Source of the DNA: Microbacterium maritypicum
GTDB taxonomy: Bacteria; Actinomycetota; Actinomycetes; Actinomycetales; Microbacteriaceae
Assembly: GCF_008868125.1 (NCBI RefSeq)
Contig: NZ_WAAQ01000001.1
Location: forward strand, 2,108,001 to 2,172,000
Reading direction: 5' to 3'
Length of the DNA stretch: 64,000 nt
Below, one piece after another: positions 39,528-49,503 of this stretch. Below the pieces are notes generated by a model that saw only the letters and a list, made by a program, of their open reading frames with translations, did no database searches and was not told where the DNA came from. How positions within the stretch are numbered: position 1 is the stretch's first letter; each line of letters opens with the position of its first letter. Both the position numbers and the translations under genes were made by a program.

Positions 39528-39573
39528 GCGCTCCCGCGTCGGTTGCTGCAAGAGCACGAACCCACCGACGAAG

Positions 39574-39611
39574 GAAGCCGCCCTCCCCGATGATTCCGGG
39601 AGGGCGGCTTC
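39574..39611. terminator. bidirectional terminator between kinase and DAHP synthase genes
   Basis: A perfect 14-bp stem (39574-39587 with 39598-39611) with a 10-nt loop. It is flanked by T-rich bases on the plus strand and by TTCGT on the minus strand. It serves the two convergent genes. Confidence 0.8.
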
Positions 39612-39633
39612 TTTCGTCTTCGCGACGGGAGCG

Positions 39634-40974
39634 TCAGCGCTTCTCGAGCTCCTCAGCGACGAGGAAGGCGAGCTCCAGAGACTGCATGTGGTTCAGTCGC
39701 GGGTCGCACAGGCTCTCGTAGCGCGTGGCCAGGGCCGCTTCGTCGATCCGCTCCGACCCACCGAGGCACTCGGTGACGTCGTCACCGGTGAGCTCGACGT
39801 GGATGCCGCCGGGGAACGTACCCACGGCACGGTGCGCTTCGAAGAAGCCTCGCACCTCGTCGACCACGTCGTCGAAGCGACGAGTCTTGTAGCCGGTCGG
39901 CGTGGTGATGCCGTTGCCGTGCATCGGGTCGGTGACCCACAGGGGCTGCGCGCCGGAGTCGCGAACTGCTTCGAGCAGGGGCGGAAGAGCATCGCGGATC
40001 TTGCCCGCTCCCATGCGGGTGATGAACGTCAGTCGGCCGGGCTCGCGCTCGGGATCCAGCTTGTCGATCAGAGCGAGGGCGGTGTCCGGCGACGTGGTCG
40101 GTCCGAGCTTCACGCCGATGGGATTGCGGATCTTGGAGAAGTAGTCGACGTGCGCGCCGTCGAGCTCGCGCGTGCGCTCTCCGATCCAGAGGAAGTGCGC
40201 AGACGTGTTGTACGGGGTGTCCGTTCGCGAGTCGATACGCGTCATCGGGCGCTCGTAGTCCATGAGCAGGCCCTCGTGCCCGGTGAAGAACTCGACGCGC
40301 TTCAGCTCGTCGAAGTCCGCGCCCGCGGCCTCCATGAACTTGATCGCGCGGTCGATCTCGGCGGCCATGCGCTCGTAGCGCTGATTGGCCGGGTTCTGCG
40401 CGAAGCCCTTGTTCCACGAGTGCACCTCGCGGAGGTCGGCGAAACCACCCTGCGTGAACGCGCGGATCAGGTTCAGCGTGGACGCCGCCGTGTGGTAGCC
40501 CTGGAGCAGGCGACCGGGGTCGGCCGTGCGGGACCCCTCGGTGAAGTCGTAGCCGTTCACGATGTCGCCGCGGTAAGCCGGCAGCGTGACATCGCCACGG
40601 GTCTCGGAGTCGCTCGAACGCGGCTTCGCGAACTGTCCCGCCATGCGGCCCATCTTGACGATGGGCATCGAGGCGCCGTAGGTCAGCACGACGGCCATCT
40701 GCAGCACCGTCTTGATGCGGTTGCGGATCTGTTCGGCGGTCGCCCCTGCGAAGGTCTCGGCACAGTCGCCACCCTGGAGCAGGAATGCCTGACCGGATGC
40801 GGCGCGCGCGAGCCGGTCGCGAAGGTTGTCGACCTCGCCGGCGAAGACCAGAGGCGGAAGGGTCGCGATCTGCTGGGAGACGTCGGCGACGCGGTCCGCG
40901 TCGGGCCACTGCGGCTGCTGCTTGATGGGAAGCGAGCGCCATGCATCAAGGGCTTCGATGTGGTGCGGGAGCAT
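39634..40974 (-). CDS. aroG: class II 3-deoxy-7-phosphoheptulonate synthase
   Basis: First enzyme of the shikimate pathway, condensing PEP and erythrose 4-phosphate. The 446-aa product is the plant-like class II type found in actinobacteria, with FLLQGGDCAETF carrying the metal-binding Cys, KMGRMAGQFAKPRS, the GVKLGPTTSPD block, and PMHGNGI followed by GGIHVELTGDDVTECLGG. ATG at 40974 follows TAGGCT by 7 nt. The pknL-aroG neighbourhood matches Rv2176-Rv2178c in mycobacteria. Feedback control by aromatic amino acids is usual in the family but not visible here. Confidence 0.96.
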   Translation of the reverse strand: MLPHHIEALDAWRSLPIKQQPQWPDADRVADVSQQIATLPPLVFAGEVDNLRDRLARAASGQAFLLQGGDCAETFAGATAEQIRNRIKTVLQMAVVLTYGASMPIVKMGRMAGQFAKPRSSDSETRGDVTLPAYRGDIVNGYDFTEGSRTADPGRLLQGYHTAASTLNLIRAFTQGGFADLREVHSWNKGFAQNPANQRYERMAAEIDRAIKFMEAAGADFDELKRVEFFTGHEGLLMDYERPMTRIDSRTDTPYNTSAHFLWIGERTRELDGAHVDYFSKIRNPIGVKLGPTTSPDTALALIDKLDPEREPGRLTFITRMGAGKIRDALPPLLEAVRDSGAQPLWVTDPMHGNGITTPTGYKTRRFDDVVDEVRGFFEAHRAVGTFPGGIHVELTGDDVTECLGGSERIDEAALATRYESLCDPRLNHMQSLELAFLVAEELEKR

Positions 40975-40981
40975 GCGTTCC

Positions 40982-40987
40982 AGCCTA
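40982..40987 (-). promoter_or_regulatory. -10 element of aroG, leaderless
   Basis: Minus strand TAGGCT, 7 nt before the aroG ATG. The same hexamer precedes copC and lpd. Confidence 0.55.
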
Positions 40988-41021
40988 GTGGTCGCTGGTG
41001 CCGCCCAGATCCGCGCGAGGC

Positions 41022-41711
41022 CTATGTGACGCGACTCGGGAGCCGCTCCTTGACCGTCGAGGCGTAGACGTCTTCGTACTTCTGCTCACCGAGCCTCTGC
41101 AGGGCCACCATGATCTCATCGGTGACCGATCGCAGGATGTAGCGATCGTTCTCCATCCCCGCGTAACGGGAGAAGTCGAGAGGCTCCCCGATCACGATGC
41201 CGACGCGCACGATGCGCGGCAGCCGCCGGCCGATGGGCATCGCCGTGTCGGTGTCGACCATGATCACCGGCACGACAGGGACCTTCGCCTCGAGCGCCAT
41301 CCTGGCGATGCCGGTGCGCCCTCGGTAGAGCTTGCCGTCCGGGCTGCGCGTGCCCTCGGGGTAGATCCCGAGCAGGTCGCCTCCGCCGAGAACCTGGAGC
41401 CCCGTGTTCAGCGAGGCCTCGGAGGCCTTGCCACCCGATCTGTCGATGGGGATCTGCCCTGTGGCCTTCATGAAGAACTTCGTCGCCCAGCCTTTGATGC
41501 CGCGGCCGGTGAAGTAGTCGCTCTTCGCGAGGAAGGACATCGACCGGTCGATCACCAGGGGAAGGAAGATCGAATCGGCGAAGGAGAGGTGATTGCTCGC
41601 GAGGATCGCCGCGCCGTTCGCGGGCACGTTGTTCCGCCCCACGATCCAGGGGCGGAATACCGCCTTGACCACGGGGCCGATCACCACGTACTTCATCAGC
41701 CAGTAGAACAT
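41022..41711 (-). CDS. 1-acyl-sn-glycerol-3-phosphate acyltransferase (PlsC type)
   Basis: Membrane-bound acyltransferase of phospholipid synthesis. The 229-aa product has the catalytic motif NHLSFAD (H41 and D46), the acceptor-phosphate motif EGTR at 119-122, and PVVPVIMVDTD. A hydrophobic N-terminus anchors it. ATG at 41711 lies 8 nt after TAGACT. It corresponds by position to Rv2182c in mycobacteria, and is divergent from an acyl-CoA ligase gene, which could feed it activated fatty acids. The precise acyl acceptor is inferred from the family. Confidence 0.9.
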   Translation of the reverse strand: MFYWLMKYVVIGPVVKAVFRPWIVGRNNVPANGAAILASNHLSFADSIFLPLVIDRSMSFLAKSDYFTGRGIKGWATKFFMKATGQIPIDRSGGKASEASLNTGLQVLGGGDLLGIYPEGTRSPDGKLYRGRTGIARMALEAKVPVVPVIMVDTDTAMPIGRRLPRIVRVGIVIGEPLDFSRYAGMENDRYILRSVTDEIMVALQRLGEQKYEDVYASTVKERLPSRVT

Positions 41712-41719
41712 CGTGGTGA

Positions 41720-41725
41720 AGTCTA
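41720..41725 (-). promoter_or_regulatory. -10 element of the acyltransferase gene
   Basis: Minus strand TAGACT, 8 nt before the ATG at 41711. It implies a leaderless or nearly leaderless message. Confidence 0.45.
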
Positions 41726-41816
41726 GCGCCGCGCCCGGCGTCTGTCGGAAGCCTCTTCCCGCGTCGAGCCCGCGCGCGACCCAGTTTCACCCAAGGCGCG
41801 ACTCGGTTCCATGCCC

Positions 41817-41822
41817 TAGACT
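41817..41822 (+). promoter_or_regulatory. -10 element of the acyl-CoA ligase gene
   Basis: TAGACT on the plus strand, 41 bp before the GTG. The roughly 35-nt leader contains AAGGAG, so this gene is leadered, unlike its divergent neighbour. Confidence 0.45.
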
Positions 41823-41863
41823 CGTAGCCAAGTCCGTGCCCGACCGGTACCGAAGGAGCTGCC

Positions 41864-43696
41864 GTGGTCCAGTTTGAAGTCCCTGCGATCGTCCCCGCCG
41901 ATCCCGACGCGAACGTCGCCGACCTTCTGGTGAAGCGTGTCGAAGCCACCCCTGATCGTGCGTTGTTCTCGGTCCCCGAGGGAGACGGCTGGCGCGACAT
42001 CTCCGCCGCGGACTTCCAGACGGCCGTGATCGCGCTCGCGAAGGGCTTCGCCGCTGCGGGCATCCGGCCGGGCGAGAAGGTCGGCTTCCTCGCACGCACC
42101 ACGTACGAATGGACGCTCGTCGACTTCGCGCTCTTCTACGCCGGTGCCGTGATGGTGCCGATCTACGAGACCAGTTCGCCCTCCCAGATCCAGTGGATCC
42201 TCGAGGATTCCGGAGCGATCGCGCTCATGGTGGAGTCGCCGGAGCATTTCGCCCGTGTCGACGAGGTCCGCGGCGACCTTCCCCTGATCCGTGAGGTGTG
42301 GCAGCTGCACCTCGGAGCCATCGACACCCTGACCGCACAGGGCGCCTCGGTGACCGACGCCGAGATCGAGCGCCGGCGCAGTCTGGCGGTCGGGTCCGAC
42401 ATCGCGACCCTCATCTACACGTCGGGCTCCACCGGGCGCCCGAAGGGATGCGTGCTCACGCACAGCAACTTCGTCGAGTTGTCCCGCAACTCGGCCAAGG
42501 CCCTTGATGAGGTCGTCCAGACACCCGGAGCCTCCACTCTCCTCTTCATCACGACCGCGCACGTGTTCGCCCGGTTCATCTCGATCCTCGACGTCCACGC
42601 GGGAGTGCGCACGGGTCACCAGCCCGACACCCGCCAGCTCCTGCCGGCACTCGGATCGTTCAAGCCCACCTTCCTCCTCGCGGTCCCCCGCGTGTTCGAG
42701 AAGGTCTACAACTCCGCGGAGCAGAAGGCCGAGGCCGGCGGCAAGGGCAAGATCTTCCGCGCCGCGGCCGATGTCGCCATCGAGCATTCCAAGCTGCTCG
42801 AGGCGGGCAAGCCGATCCCCTTCGGGATGAAGCTCAAGTTCGCCCTGTTCAACAAGCTCGTCTACAGCAAGCTCCGCGAGGCCATGGGTGGCAACGTCGT
42901 CTACGCCGTCTCGGGCTCCGCTCCCCTCGGCTCGCGGCTCGGGCACTTCTTCCACAGCCTCGGCGTGGTGATCCTTGAGGGCTACGGCCTGACCGAGACC
43001 ACCGCTCCCGCCACCGTGAACCTGGCCGACAAGTCGAAGATCGGCACCGTCGGTCCCGCGCTCCCCGGCGTCGGCGTGCGTCTCGCAGACGATGGCGAGA
43101 TCGAGGTCCGCGGCATCAACGTGTTCAAGGAGTACTGGAACAACCCCGAGGCGACAGCTGAGGCCTTCAGCGAAGGCGGCTGGTTCCACACCGGCGACAT
43201 CGGCAGCTTCGACTCCGAGGGCTTCCTGACGATCACGGGGCGCAAGAAGGAGATCATCGTCACGGCCGGCGGCAAGAACGTCGCCCCCGCGGCGCTCGAG
43301 GACCCGATCCGCGCGAACCCGATCATCGGCCAGGTGGTCGTCGTCGGCGATCAGCGTCCGTTCATCTCGGCGCTCGTGACGCTCGACCCCGAGATGCTCC
43401 CGACGTGGCTGGCGAACAACGGCCTCGACGCGAAGATGTCGCTCGTCGACGCCTCCAAGAACGAGGGTGTGCGCGCCGAAGTGCAGCGTGCCGTCGATGC
43501 CGCGAATGCTCGCGTCTCGCGTGCGGAGTCGATCCGCAAGTTCACGATCCTCGACTCCGAATGGACAGAGGCCTCCGGACATCTGACCCCGAAGCTCTCG
43601 ATCAAGCGGAACATCATCATGAACGACTTCGCCGACGAGATCGCCGCGATCTACGACGAGCCCGTCGCGACCACGAACGTCCCGATCGGCGGCTGA
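41864..43696 (+). CDS. fadD: long-chain fatty acid--CoA ligase (AMP-forming)
   Basis: ANL-superfamily adenylating enzyme that activates fatty acids to acyl-CoA, of the FadD15 (Rv2187) type. The 610-aa product has the phosphate loop YTSGSTGRPKGCVLTH, the segment GYGLTETTAP, the hinge TGDIGSFDSEGFLTITGRKKEII and the C-terminal lysine in LTPKLSIKRN. The GTG at 41864 follows AAGGAG. It lies divergent from the acyltransferase gene and ends at a 17-bp palindrome. Chain-length preference is not readable. Confidence 0.93.
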   Translation: MVQFEVPAIVPADPDANVADLLVKRVEATPDRALFSVPEGDGWRDISAADFQTAVIALAKGFAAAGIRPGEKVGFLARTTYEWTLVDFALFYAGAVMVPIYETSSPSQIQWILEDSGAIALMVESPEHFARVDEVRGDLPLIREVWQLHLGAIDTLTAQGASVTDAEIERRRSLAVGSDIATLIYTSGSTGRPKGCVLTHSNFVELSRNSAKALDEVVQTPGASTLLFITTAHVFARFISILDVHAGVRTGHQPDTRQLLPALGSFKPTFLLAVPRVFEKVYNSAEQKAEAGGKGKIFRAAADVAIEHSKLLEAGKPIPFGMKLKFALFNKLVYSKLREAMGGNVVYAVSGSAPLGSRLGHFFHSLGVVILEGYGLTETTAPATVNLADKSKIGTVGPALPGVGVRLADDGEIEVRGINVFKEYWNNPEATAEAFSEGGWFHTGDIGSFDSEGFLTITGRKKEIIVTAGGKNVAPAALEDPIRANPIIGQVVVVGDQRPFISALVTLDPEMLPTWLANNGLDAKMSLVDASKNEGVRAEVQRAVDAANARVSRAESIRKFTILDSEWTEASGHLTPKLSIKRNIIMNDFADEIAAIYDEPVATTNVPIGG

Positions 43697-43708
43697 CGCG
43701 CCGAGATC

Positions 43709-43742
43709 GAAGAAGGGCCCCGCAGCTGCGGGGCCCTTCTTC
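43709..43742. terminator. bidirectional terminator, 17-bp perfect palindrome
   Basis: Two 17-base arms (43709-43725 and 43726-43742) with no spacer; about four central bases would form the loop. It lies between the convergent acyl-CoA ligase and deformylase genes. Confidence 0.85.
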
Positions 43743-43754
43743 ATGCTCTGAGGA

Positions 43755-44246
43755 TCAGAACCAGGCGCTTTCGCGCACCTCACGCATGGCGACCTTGCGC
43801 GTCTGCGGATCGAGACGGGTCAGGAAGAGCTTGCCGTCGAGGTGATCGGTCTCGTGCTGCAGCGCCTGTGCGAGCAGGCCGTCGCCCTCGAGGACGACGG
43901 GATTGCCATCGAGGTCGATCCCCTCGACACGAGCCCAGGGATGACGCTGCGCGTCGTGCCAGAGTCCGGGGACCGAGAGGCAGCCCTCCCCCGTCGGCTC
44001 GGGCTCTCCGCGCACCTCGGTCAGGACCGGGTTGATCACGTAGCCGATGTCGCCGTCGATGTTGTAGCTGAAGGCGCGCAGAGCGACACCGATCTGGGGC
44101 GCAGCGACTCCGGCGCGACCGGGCAGCTCCACGGTGTCTACCAGGTCTGCCACCAGCGCACGCACTCCGTCATCGATCTCCTCGACCGGCGCACAGACCG
44201 CCCGCAGGACGGGGTCTCCGAAGATGCGGATCTCGCGGACGGCCAT
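43755..44246 (-). CDS. def: peptide deformylase
   Basis: Fe(II) or Zn enzyme that removes the N-formyl group from new proteins. The 163-aa product has the three motifs GVAAPQIG (usual form GLAAPQIG), EGCLSVPG with C89, and HETDH with H131, E132 and H135. ATG at 44246 shares one base with the preceding stop (TGATG), so it is translationally coupled to the MinD-like gene. This pairing is unusual: def is more often beside fmt or priA. Confidence 0.96.
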   Translation of the reverse strand: MAVREIRIFGDPVLRAVCAPVEEIDDGVRALVADLVDTVELPGRAGVAAPQIGVALRAFSYNIDGDIGYVINPVLTEVRGEPEPTGEGCLSVPGLWHDAQRHPWARVEGIDLDGNPVVLEGDGLLAQALQHETDHLDGKLFLTRLDPQTRKVAMREVRESAWF

Positions 44247-45943
44247 CAGGCGGCCTTGGCCCGCAGGCCCTCGACGAGCAGCGCGGCAAGTTCACGGGCT
44301 GCGATCCGCGTCTCCGGCAGGAGATTCGCGAACACGATGGTCCCTCCCCCGGCGATCTGCGGGTCGTAGGGCACGCGGACGACGCTCCGCGCCCGAGTGG
44401 CGAAGTGCGCCTGCAACTCGTTCAGGCGCACGAGCGGCGTCCCCGGCGTCGACTGGTTGAGGACGACGATCGCCTCGCGCGCCTGCTCCTCATACCCGTT
44501 GGTCTCCAACCACGTGAGCGTCTCGGAGGCGAGCCGGGCTTCGTCGACGCTGAGACCGGAGACGATGACGATCTGATCGGCGAGATCGAGAGTCGCCGAC
44601 ATCACCGAGTGCACGATGCCCGTGCCCGTGTCGGTGAGGACGAGCGAGTAGTAGTGTGCGGCGACGCCGGCAACATCCCGGTAGTCGCTGTCGCTGAAGG
44701 CCTCGGCGATGCGAGGGTCGGCATCGGAGGCGAGGACGTCGAGGCGGGTCGCATCCCGGGCCACGATCGCGGAGATGTCGTGGTATCCCTTGACGTCGTC
44801 GTGGATCCGGACGAGATCGCGCACGGACTTGCTGTGGTGCGGGCGCACGATGCGCTCCGCGAGCGTTCCGCGGTCGGGGTTGGCGTCGACCGCGATCACA
44901 CGATCCTCGCGGGCGTCGGCGAGAGCCATGCCCAGCAGCGCGGTGATCGTCGTCTTGCCCACCCCGCCCTTGCGGGACAGCACGGGGACGAACCGCGCTC
45001 CCCCGGCCAGTGGTGCCGCGATCCTCGCCGAGAGCGCCTTCCGCTCCCGCGCACGGCGACCGTCGCCGATGTTGATGCGCCGACCGGAGACGGCGTAGAG
45101 GAAATGACTCCATGCCCCCTCGGGCTCCGGCTTCGTGATGCGGTGCGGGTCGAGCAGCCGGTCGGCGGTGAGCAGATCGGCGGACTCGCGCGAGGACTCG
45201 CCCAGATCGTCCAGGCGCTTCGAGGTCAGCGTCACATCCGCTCGCGCTGCCGCCCGAGCGGGCTGCGGCACGACGGACCTCTCTTCAGGAGTGGACACGG
45301 TGGTCTCCTTCTCGGTGGCCGCCTGCACGGCGGATGCCGGTGCAGGCGGAGCCGTCTCGATCTCGGACCGAGCTTTGGCGAGGAACTGGGCGGCGGCGAC
45401 TTCCTCCGCTGCGTGCTGGTCGGCGGTGTCTCGATCGTCGGCGATCGTCTCGGACACCTGGTCATCGACGACGACCGCATCGACGACGGCATCCGCGACG
45501 GGGGCCGATTCGATTGCCGTCACCTCGATCACGATCGGTTCGATGACGAGCGGCTCGTCGATCACGCCCGTGACGACAGCCGGTTCCGCAGGAGGCTCGA
45601 CCTCTGACGCCGCCTCGACGACCTGCGCTTCGTCCGGCTCCGCATCCTGCGCGACGGCGGCTGCGGCTGCGGGCACGAGGTCGGGACGGGGTGCTTTCGG
45701 AAGCGACTTCGTCTTCGTCGTCGATCCCACGGCGGGGGGCGGATCGATCACGAGGTCGCCGATGACCTCGCCGTCGACCACACCGTCGTCGGCGAGGTCA
45801 TCGTCGTCGTCGCTCCTGGGCAGGGTCACGCTGACCTGGGCCGTCCCGCCGAGGATGCCGATCACTGCCGTGTCGAGAGACGCGGCTTCGTCGAGCACCC
45901 CCAGCGAGTTCTCCTCGGGGTCAGTGGTGTTCTTCGGTGTCAC
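44246..45943 (-). CDS. MinD/ParA-like ATPase with long acidic N-terminus
   Basis: A 565-aa protein whose last 260 residues form a ParA/MinD ATPase with the deviant Walker A KGGVGKTT at about residue 325, [17 protein letters not shown] as the switch region, and [20 protein letters not shown]. The first 230 residues are low-complexity, rich in Asp, Glu, Val, Ala and Pro, and probably disordered. This layout recalls EspI-like or SRP-like actinobacterial ATPases, but no secretion genes are nearby. The GTG at 45943 follows GGAG. It is coupled to def through TGATG. The cargo is unknown. Confidence 0.82.
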   Translation of the reverse strand: MTPKNTTDPEENSLGVLDEAASLDTAVIGILGGTAQVSVTLPRSDDDDDLADDGVVDGEVIGDLVIDPPPAVGSTTKTKSLPKAPRPDLVPAAAAAVAQDAEPDEAQVVEAASEVEPPAEPAVVTGVIDEPLVIEPIVIEVTAIESAPVADAVVDAVVVDDQVSETIADDRDTADQHAAEEVAAAQFLAKARSEIETAPPAPASAVQAATEKETTVSTPEERSVVPQPARAAARADVTLTSKRLDDLGESSRESADLLTADRLLDPHRITKPEPEGAWSHFLYAVSGRRINIGDGRRARERKALSARIAAPLAGGARFVPVLSRKGGVGKTTITALLGMALADAREDRVIAVDANPDRGTLAERIVRPHHSKSVRDLVRIHDDVKGYHDISAIVARDATRLDVLASDADPRIAEAFSDSDYRDVAGVAAHYYSLVLTDTGTGIVHSVMSATLDLADQIVIVSGLSVDEARLASETLTWLETNGYEEQAREAIVVLNQSTPGTPLVRLNELQAHFATRARSVVRVPYDPQIAGGGTIVFANLLPETRIAARELAALLVEGLRAKAA

Positions 45944-46008
45944 GATGTCGCTCCAAGCCTGCGCGGGCCTCGGGTGCACACGAATGCGCGGCCCTCGCCC
46001 GCACAAGA

Positions 46009-49000
46009 TTAGTGCGCCGGGCGGATCACGACCAAAAGATCTCCTGCATCCACCTGCTGGGTCTCGGCGATCGCGTGCCGCTCGATGACGCCGTCGACGG
46101 GGGCGGTGATGGCCGCCTCCATCTTCATCGCCTCGATGGATGCGACGGGTTCACCGGCCCGGACAGTGGCCCCGACCTCGGCCTTCAGAGTGACGACACC
46201 GGAGAACGGAGCGGCCACCTGACCCGGAACGGAGGTGTCGGCCTTCTCGACCTCGAGAGCGTCGACCTTGATCGAGCGGTCGCGGACGAACACCGGACGC
46301 AGCTGCCCGTTCAGAGTCGTCATGACGGTGCGCATGCCCTTGTCGTCGGCATCGCCGATGGCTTCGAGCCCGACGTACAGGCGCACACCGCGATCGATCT
46401 CGATCTGGTGCTCCTGTCCCGCGACGAGACCGTAGAGGTAGTCACTGGTGTCGAGCACCGAGAGGTCGCCGAACAGTTCCCGACGCTCGGCGAACTCCGC
46501 GGTGGGCGCGGGGAACAGCAGCGTGTTGAGGCGTGTCCGCCGCTCGGCGCTGGTTCCGGCGAGTGCTGCTTCGTCGTCTGCCGTGATCGCGGTGAGGCCG
46601 GTGCGCACGGAGCGCCCGGCGAGGACCTTGGTGCGGAAAGGCTCCGGCCATCCCCCGGGCAGGTCGCCGAGCTCGCCCGCCATGAAGCCGACGACGGAGT
46701 CCGGAACGTCGTACTTCTCGGGGTTCGCCTCGAAGTCGGCAGGGTCGGCCTTCACTGCCGCGAGGTGGAGGGCGAGATCGCCGACGACCTTCGAAGACGG
46801 CGTCACCTTGGGCACGCGACCGAGGATGCGGTCGGCCGCGGCGTACATGTCCTCGATGAGTTCGAAGTCGTCGGCGAGGCCGAGCGCCTTCGCCTGCTGC
46901 CGCAGGTTCGACAGCTGGCCGCCGGGGATCTCGTGGTGGTAGACGCGCCCGGTGGGGCCGGGAAGACCCGACTCGAACGGCGCGTACTGGCGACGGACCG
47001 CCTCCCAGTAGGGCTCGAGATCCGAGACGGCGTCGAGCGAGATCCCGCTGTCGCGCTCGGTGTGCGCGAGCGCGGCGACGAGAGACGACAGCGACGGCTG
47101 GCTCGTGGTTCCCGAGAGCGGCGCAGACGCGGCGTCCACGGCATCGACGCCGGCGGCACTGGCTGCGAGGAGCGTCGCGAGCTGACCGCCGGGGGTGTCA
47201 TGCGTGTGCAGATGGACAGGAAGGTCGAATCGCTCGCGCAGTGCCGTGACCAGCTTGGCGGCGGCGGCGGGACGCAGCAGACCCGCCATGTCCTTGATCG
47301 CGATGATGTGCGCGCCCGCGTCGACGATCTGGTCCGCGAGGCCCAGGTAGTAGTCGAGGGTGTAGAGGTCTTCCGCCGGATCCAGCAGATCGCCGGTGTA
47401 GCAGAGCGCCACTTCGGCGACGGCGGTCCCCGTGTTGCGGACCGCCTCGATCGCCGGACGCATCTGCTCCACGTCGTTGAGCGCGTCGAAGATGCGGAAG
47501 ATGTCGACGCCACTGGCAGCGGCCTCCGCGACGAATGCCTCGGTCACAGCCGTGGGGTACGGCGTGTAGCCGACCGTGTTGCGACCGCGCAGCAGCATCT
47601 GGATCGCCACGTTGGGCAGCGCCGCACGGAGTTTGTCGAGGCGCTCCCAGGGGTCCTCGCCGAGGAAGCGCAGCGCGACGTCGTAGGTGGCACCGCCCCA
47701 TGCCTCGACCGAGAGCAGACCGGGAGTGAGCCTCGCCAGGTACGGCGCCGCGGCGACCAGGTCCTTCGTGCGCACACGCGTGGCCAGGAGCGACTGGTGC
47801 GCGTCGCGGAACGTGGTGTCGGTCACCGCCAGGGCCGTCTGCGCACGGAGGCTGCGGGCGAAGCCCTCAGGTCCCAGTTCGAGCAGGCGCTGGCGCGAAC
47901 CCGGCGCCGGCTCGGAAGTCAGGTCGACGGCAGGCAGCTTGGTGACCGCGTCGACGACGCCGGGGTGGACGCCATGCGGCTTGTTCACCGTGACGTCGAC
48001 CAGCCAGTTGAGGAGCTTCGTCCCGCGGTCCTTGGAGACACGGCCGCGCAGCAGCTCGGGGCGTTCGTCGATGAACGACGTGCTGACATCGCCCGCGATG
48101 AAGGCCTCATCTTCCAGGAGCGCCTGCAGGAACGGGATGTTGGTCGAGACGCCGCGGATGCGGAACTCCGCGAGAGCACGACGTGCGCGGGCGACCGCGG
48201 CCGGGAAGTCGCGCCCACGGCAGGTGAGCTTGGCCAGCATGGAGTCGAAGTGGGGACTGATCTGGGCCCCCTGGTGGACCGTGCCGCCGTCGAGGCGGAT
48301 GCCGGCACCGCCGGGGGAACGGTACGTGGTGATCTTGCCGGTGTCGGGGCGGAATCCCTGCGTCGGGTCCTCCGTGGTGATGCGGCACTGCAGTGCGGCG
48401 CCGCGCAGATGCAGGTTCTCCTGCTGCAGGCCGAGGTCGGCGAGGCTCTGGCCGGAGGCGATCCGCATCTGGCTCTGCACCAGGTCGACATCGGTCACCT
48501 CTTCCGTGACCGTGTGCTCGACCTGGATGCGCGGATTCATCTCGATGAAGACGACCTCGCCGGTGCGCTCCCCCGCCGTCTCAAGCAGGAACTCGACCGT
48601 TCCGGCGTTCTCGTAGCCGATGGAGCGGGCGAAGGCGACAGCGTACCCGTGCAGGGCAGTGCGCACGCTGTCGTCGAGGTTCGGCGCCGGAGCGATCTCC
48701 ACCACCTTCTGGTGGCGTCGCTGCACCGAGCAGTCACGCTCGAAGAGGTGCACGGTCTCGCCGGTCTTGTCGGCGAGGATCTGCACCTCGATGTGCCGAG
48801 GGCGAACGACCGCCTGCTCGAGGAACATCCGCGCGTCGCCGAAGGCGCTCGCGGCTTCCCGCATCGCCTCGGCGAGAGCGGGAGCGAGGTCGCCTGCGGT
48901 CTCGACCCGACGCATCCCGCGCCCTCCGCCGCCGGCCACGGCCTTGGCGAACAGCGGGAATCCGATGTCCTCGGCCTGCGCCACCAGAGCCTCGACGTCG

Positions 49001-49416
49001 TCCGATGCCTCGGTGGAGCGGAGGACGGGGACCCCGGCCTCGATCGCGTGACGCTTCGCCTCGACCTTGTTGCCGGCCATCTCGAGAACGTGGGCAGGAG
49101 GTCCGATGAACACGATGCCGTTCGCCGCGGCCTTCTCCGCGAGCTCCGGGTTCTCGGAGAGGAACCCGTAACCGGGGTAGATCGCATCCGCACCGGACTC
49201 GAGCGCGACGCGGATGATCTCGTCGACGTTCAGGTATGCGCGCACAGGATGCCCGCGCTCGCCGATCTCGTAGGCCTCATCGGCCTTGAGCCGGTGCACG
49301 GAGCCGCGGTCTTCATGCGGGAACACCGCGACGGTGCGCGCCCCCACCTCGACCGCCGCACGGAAGGCACGGATCGCGATCTCGCCGCGATTCGCCACAA
49401 GGATCTTCTGGAACAT
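46009..49416 (-). CDS. pyc: pyruvate carboxylase
   Basis: Biotin enzyme that makes oxaloacetate from pyruvate and bicarbonate to refill the TCA cycle. The 1135-aa product has the full single-chain order. The biotin carboxylase domain (about 1-450) has KILVANRGEIAIRAFRA, GGGGRGMRR and EMNPRIQVEHTVTEE. The carboxyltransferase domain (about 530-800) has DTTFRDAHQSLLATR and MAGLLRP. A tetramerisation region precedes the C-terminal biotinyl domain, with EAMKMEA and biotinyl-lysine 1098. ATG at 49416 follows GAGGT. Acetyl-CoA activation is usual in the family. Confidence 0.97.
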   Translation of the reverse strand: MFQKILVANRGEIAIRAFRAAVEVGARTVAVFPHEDRGSVHRLKADEAYEIGERGHPVRAYLNVDEIIRVALESGADAIYPGYGFLSENPELAEKAAANGIVFIGPPAHVLEMAGNKVEAKRHAIEAGVPVLRSTEASDDVEALVAQAEDIGFPLFAKAVAGGGGRGMRRVETAGDLAPALAEAMREAASAFGDARMFLEQAVVRPRHIEVQILADKTGETVHLFERDCSVQRRHQKVVEIAPAPNLDDSVRTALHGYAVAFARSIGYENAGTVEFLLETAGERTGEVVFIEMNPRIQVEHTVTEEVTDVDLVQSQMRIASGQSLADLGLQQENLHLRGAALQCRITTEDPTQGFRPDTGKITTYRSPGGAGIRLDGGTVHQGAQISPHFDSMLAKLTCRGRDFPAAVARARRALAEFRIRGVSTNIPFLQALLEDEAFIAGDVSTSFIDERPELLRGRVSKDRGTKLLNWLVDVTVNKPHGVHPGVVDAVTKLPAVDLTSEPAPGSRQRLLELGPEGFARSLRAQTALAVTDTTFRDAHQSLLATRVRTKDLVAAAPYLARLTPGLLSVEAWGGATYDVALRFLGEDPWERLDKLRAALPNVAIQMLLRGRNTVGYTPYPTAVTEAFVAEAAASGVDIFRIFDALNDVEQMRPAIEAVRNTGTAVAEVALCYTGDLLDPAEDLYTLDYYLGLADQIVDAGAHIIAIKDMAGLLRPAAAAKLVTALRERFDLPVHLHTHDTPGGQLATLLAASAAGVDAVDAASAPLSGTTSQPSLSSLVAALAHTERDSGISLDAVSDLEPYWEAVRRQYAPFESGLPGPTGRVYHHEIPGGQLSNLRQQAKALGLADDFELIEDMYAAADRILGRVPKVTPSSKVVGDLALHLAAVKADPADFEANPEKYDVPDSVVGFMAGELGDLPGGWPEPFRTKVLAGRSVRTGLTAITADDEAALAGTSAERRTRLNTLLFPAPTAEFAERRELFGDLSVLDTSDYLYGLVAGQEHQIEIDRGVRLYVGLEAIGDADDKGMRTVMTTLNGQLRPVFVRDRSIKVDALEVEKADTSVPGQVAAPFSGVVTLKAEVGATVRAGEPVASIEAMKMEAAITAPVDGVIERHAIAETQQVDAGDLLVVIRPAH

Positions 49417-49503
49417 GCACACCTCTGGGAGCTCGATGCGCAGCGTTTTCGATGCGCATGGGGCGGGGCTGAGTGTTCCCCCAGCCTAGGGGAAGGTAAC
49501 GTG

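Noticed and set aside
37554..39557. A 667-codon minus-strand frame opposite the PASTA kinase
   Set aside because: Composition typical of antisense frames; the kinase and PASTA motifs on the plus strand are unambiguous.
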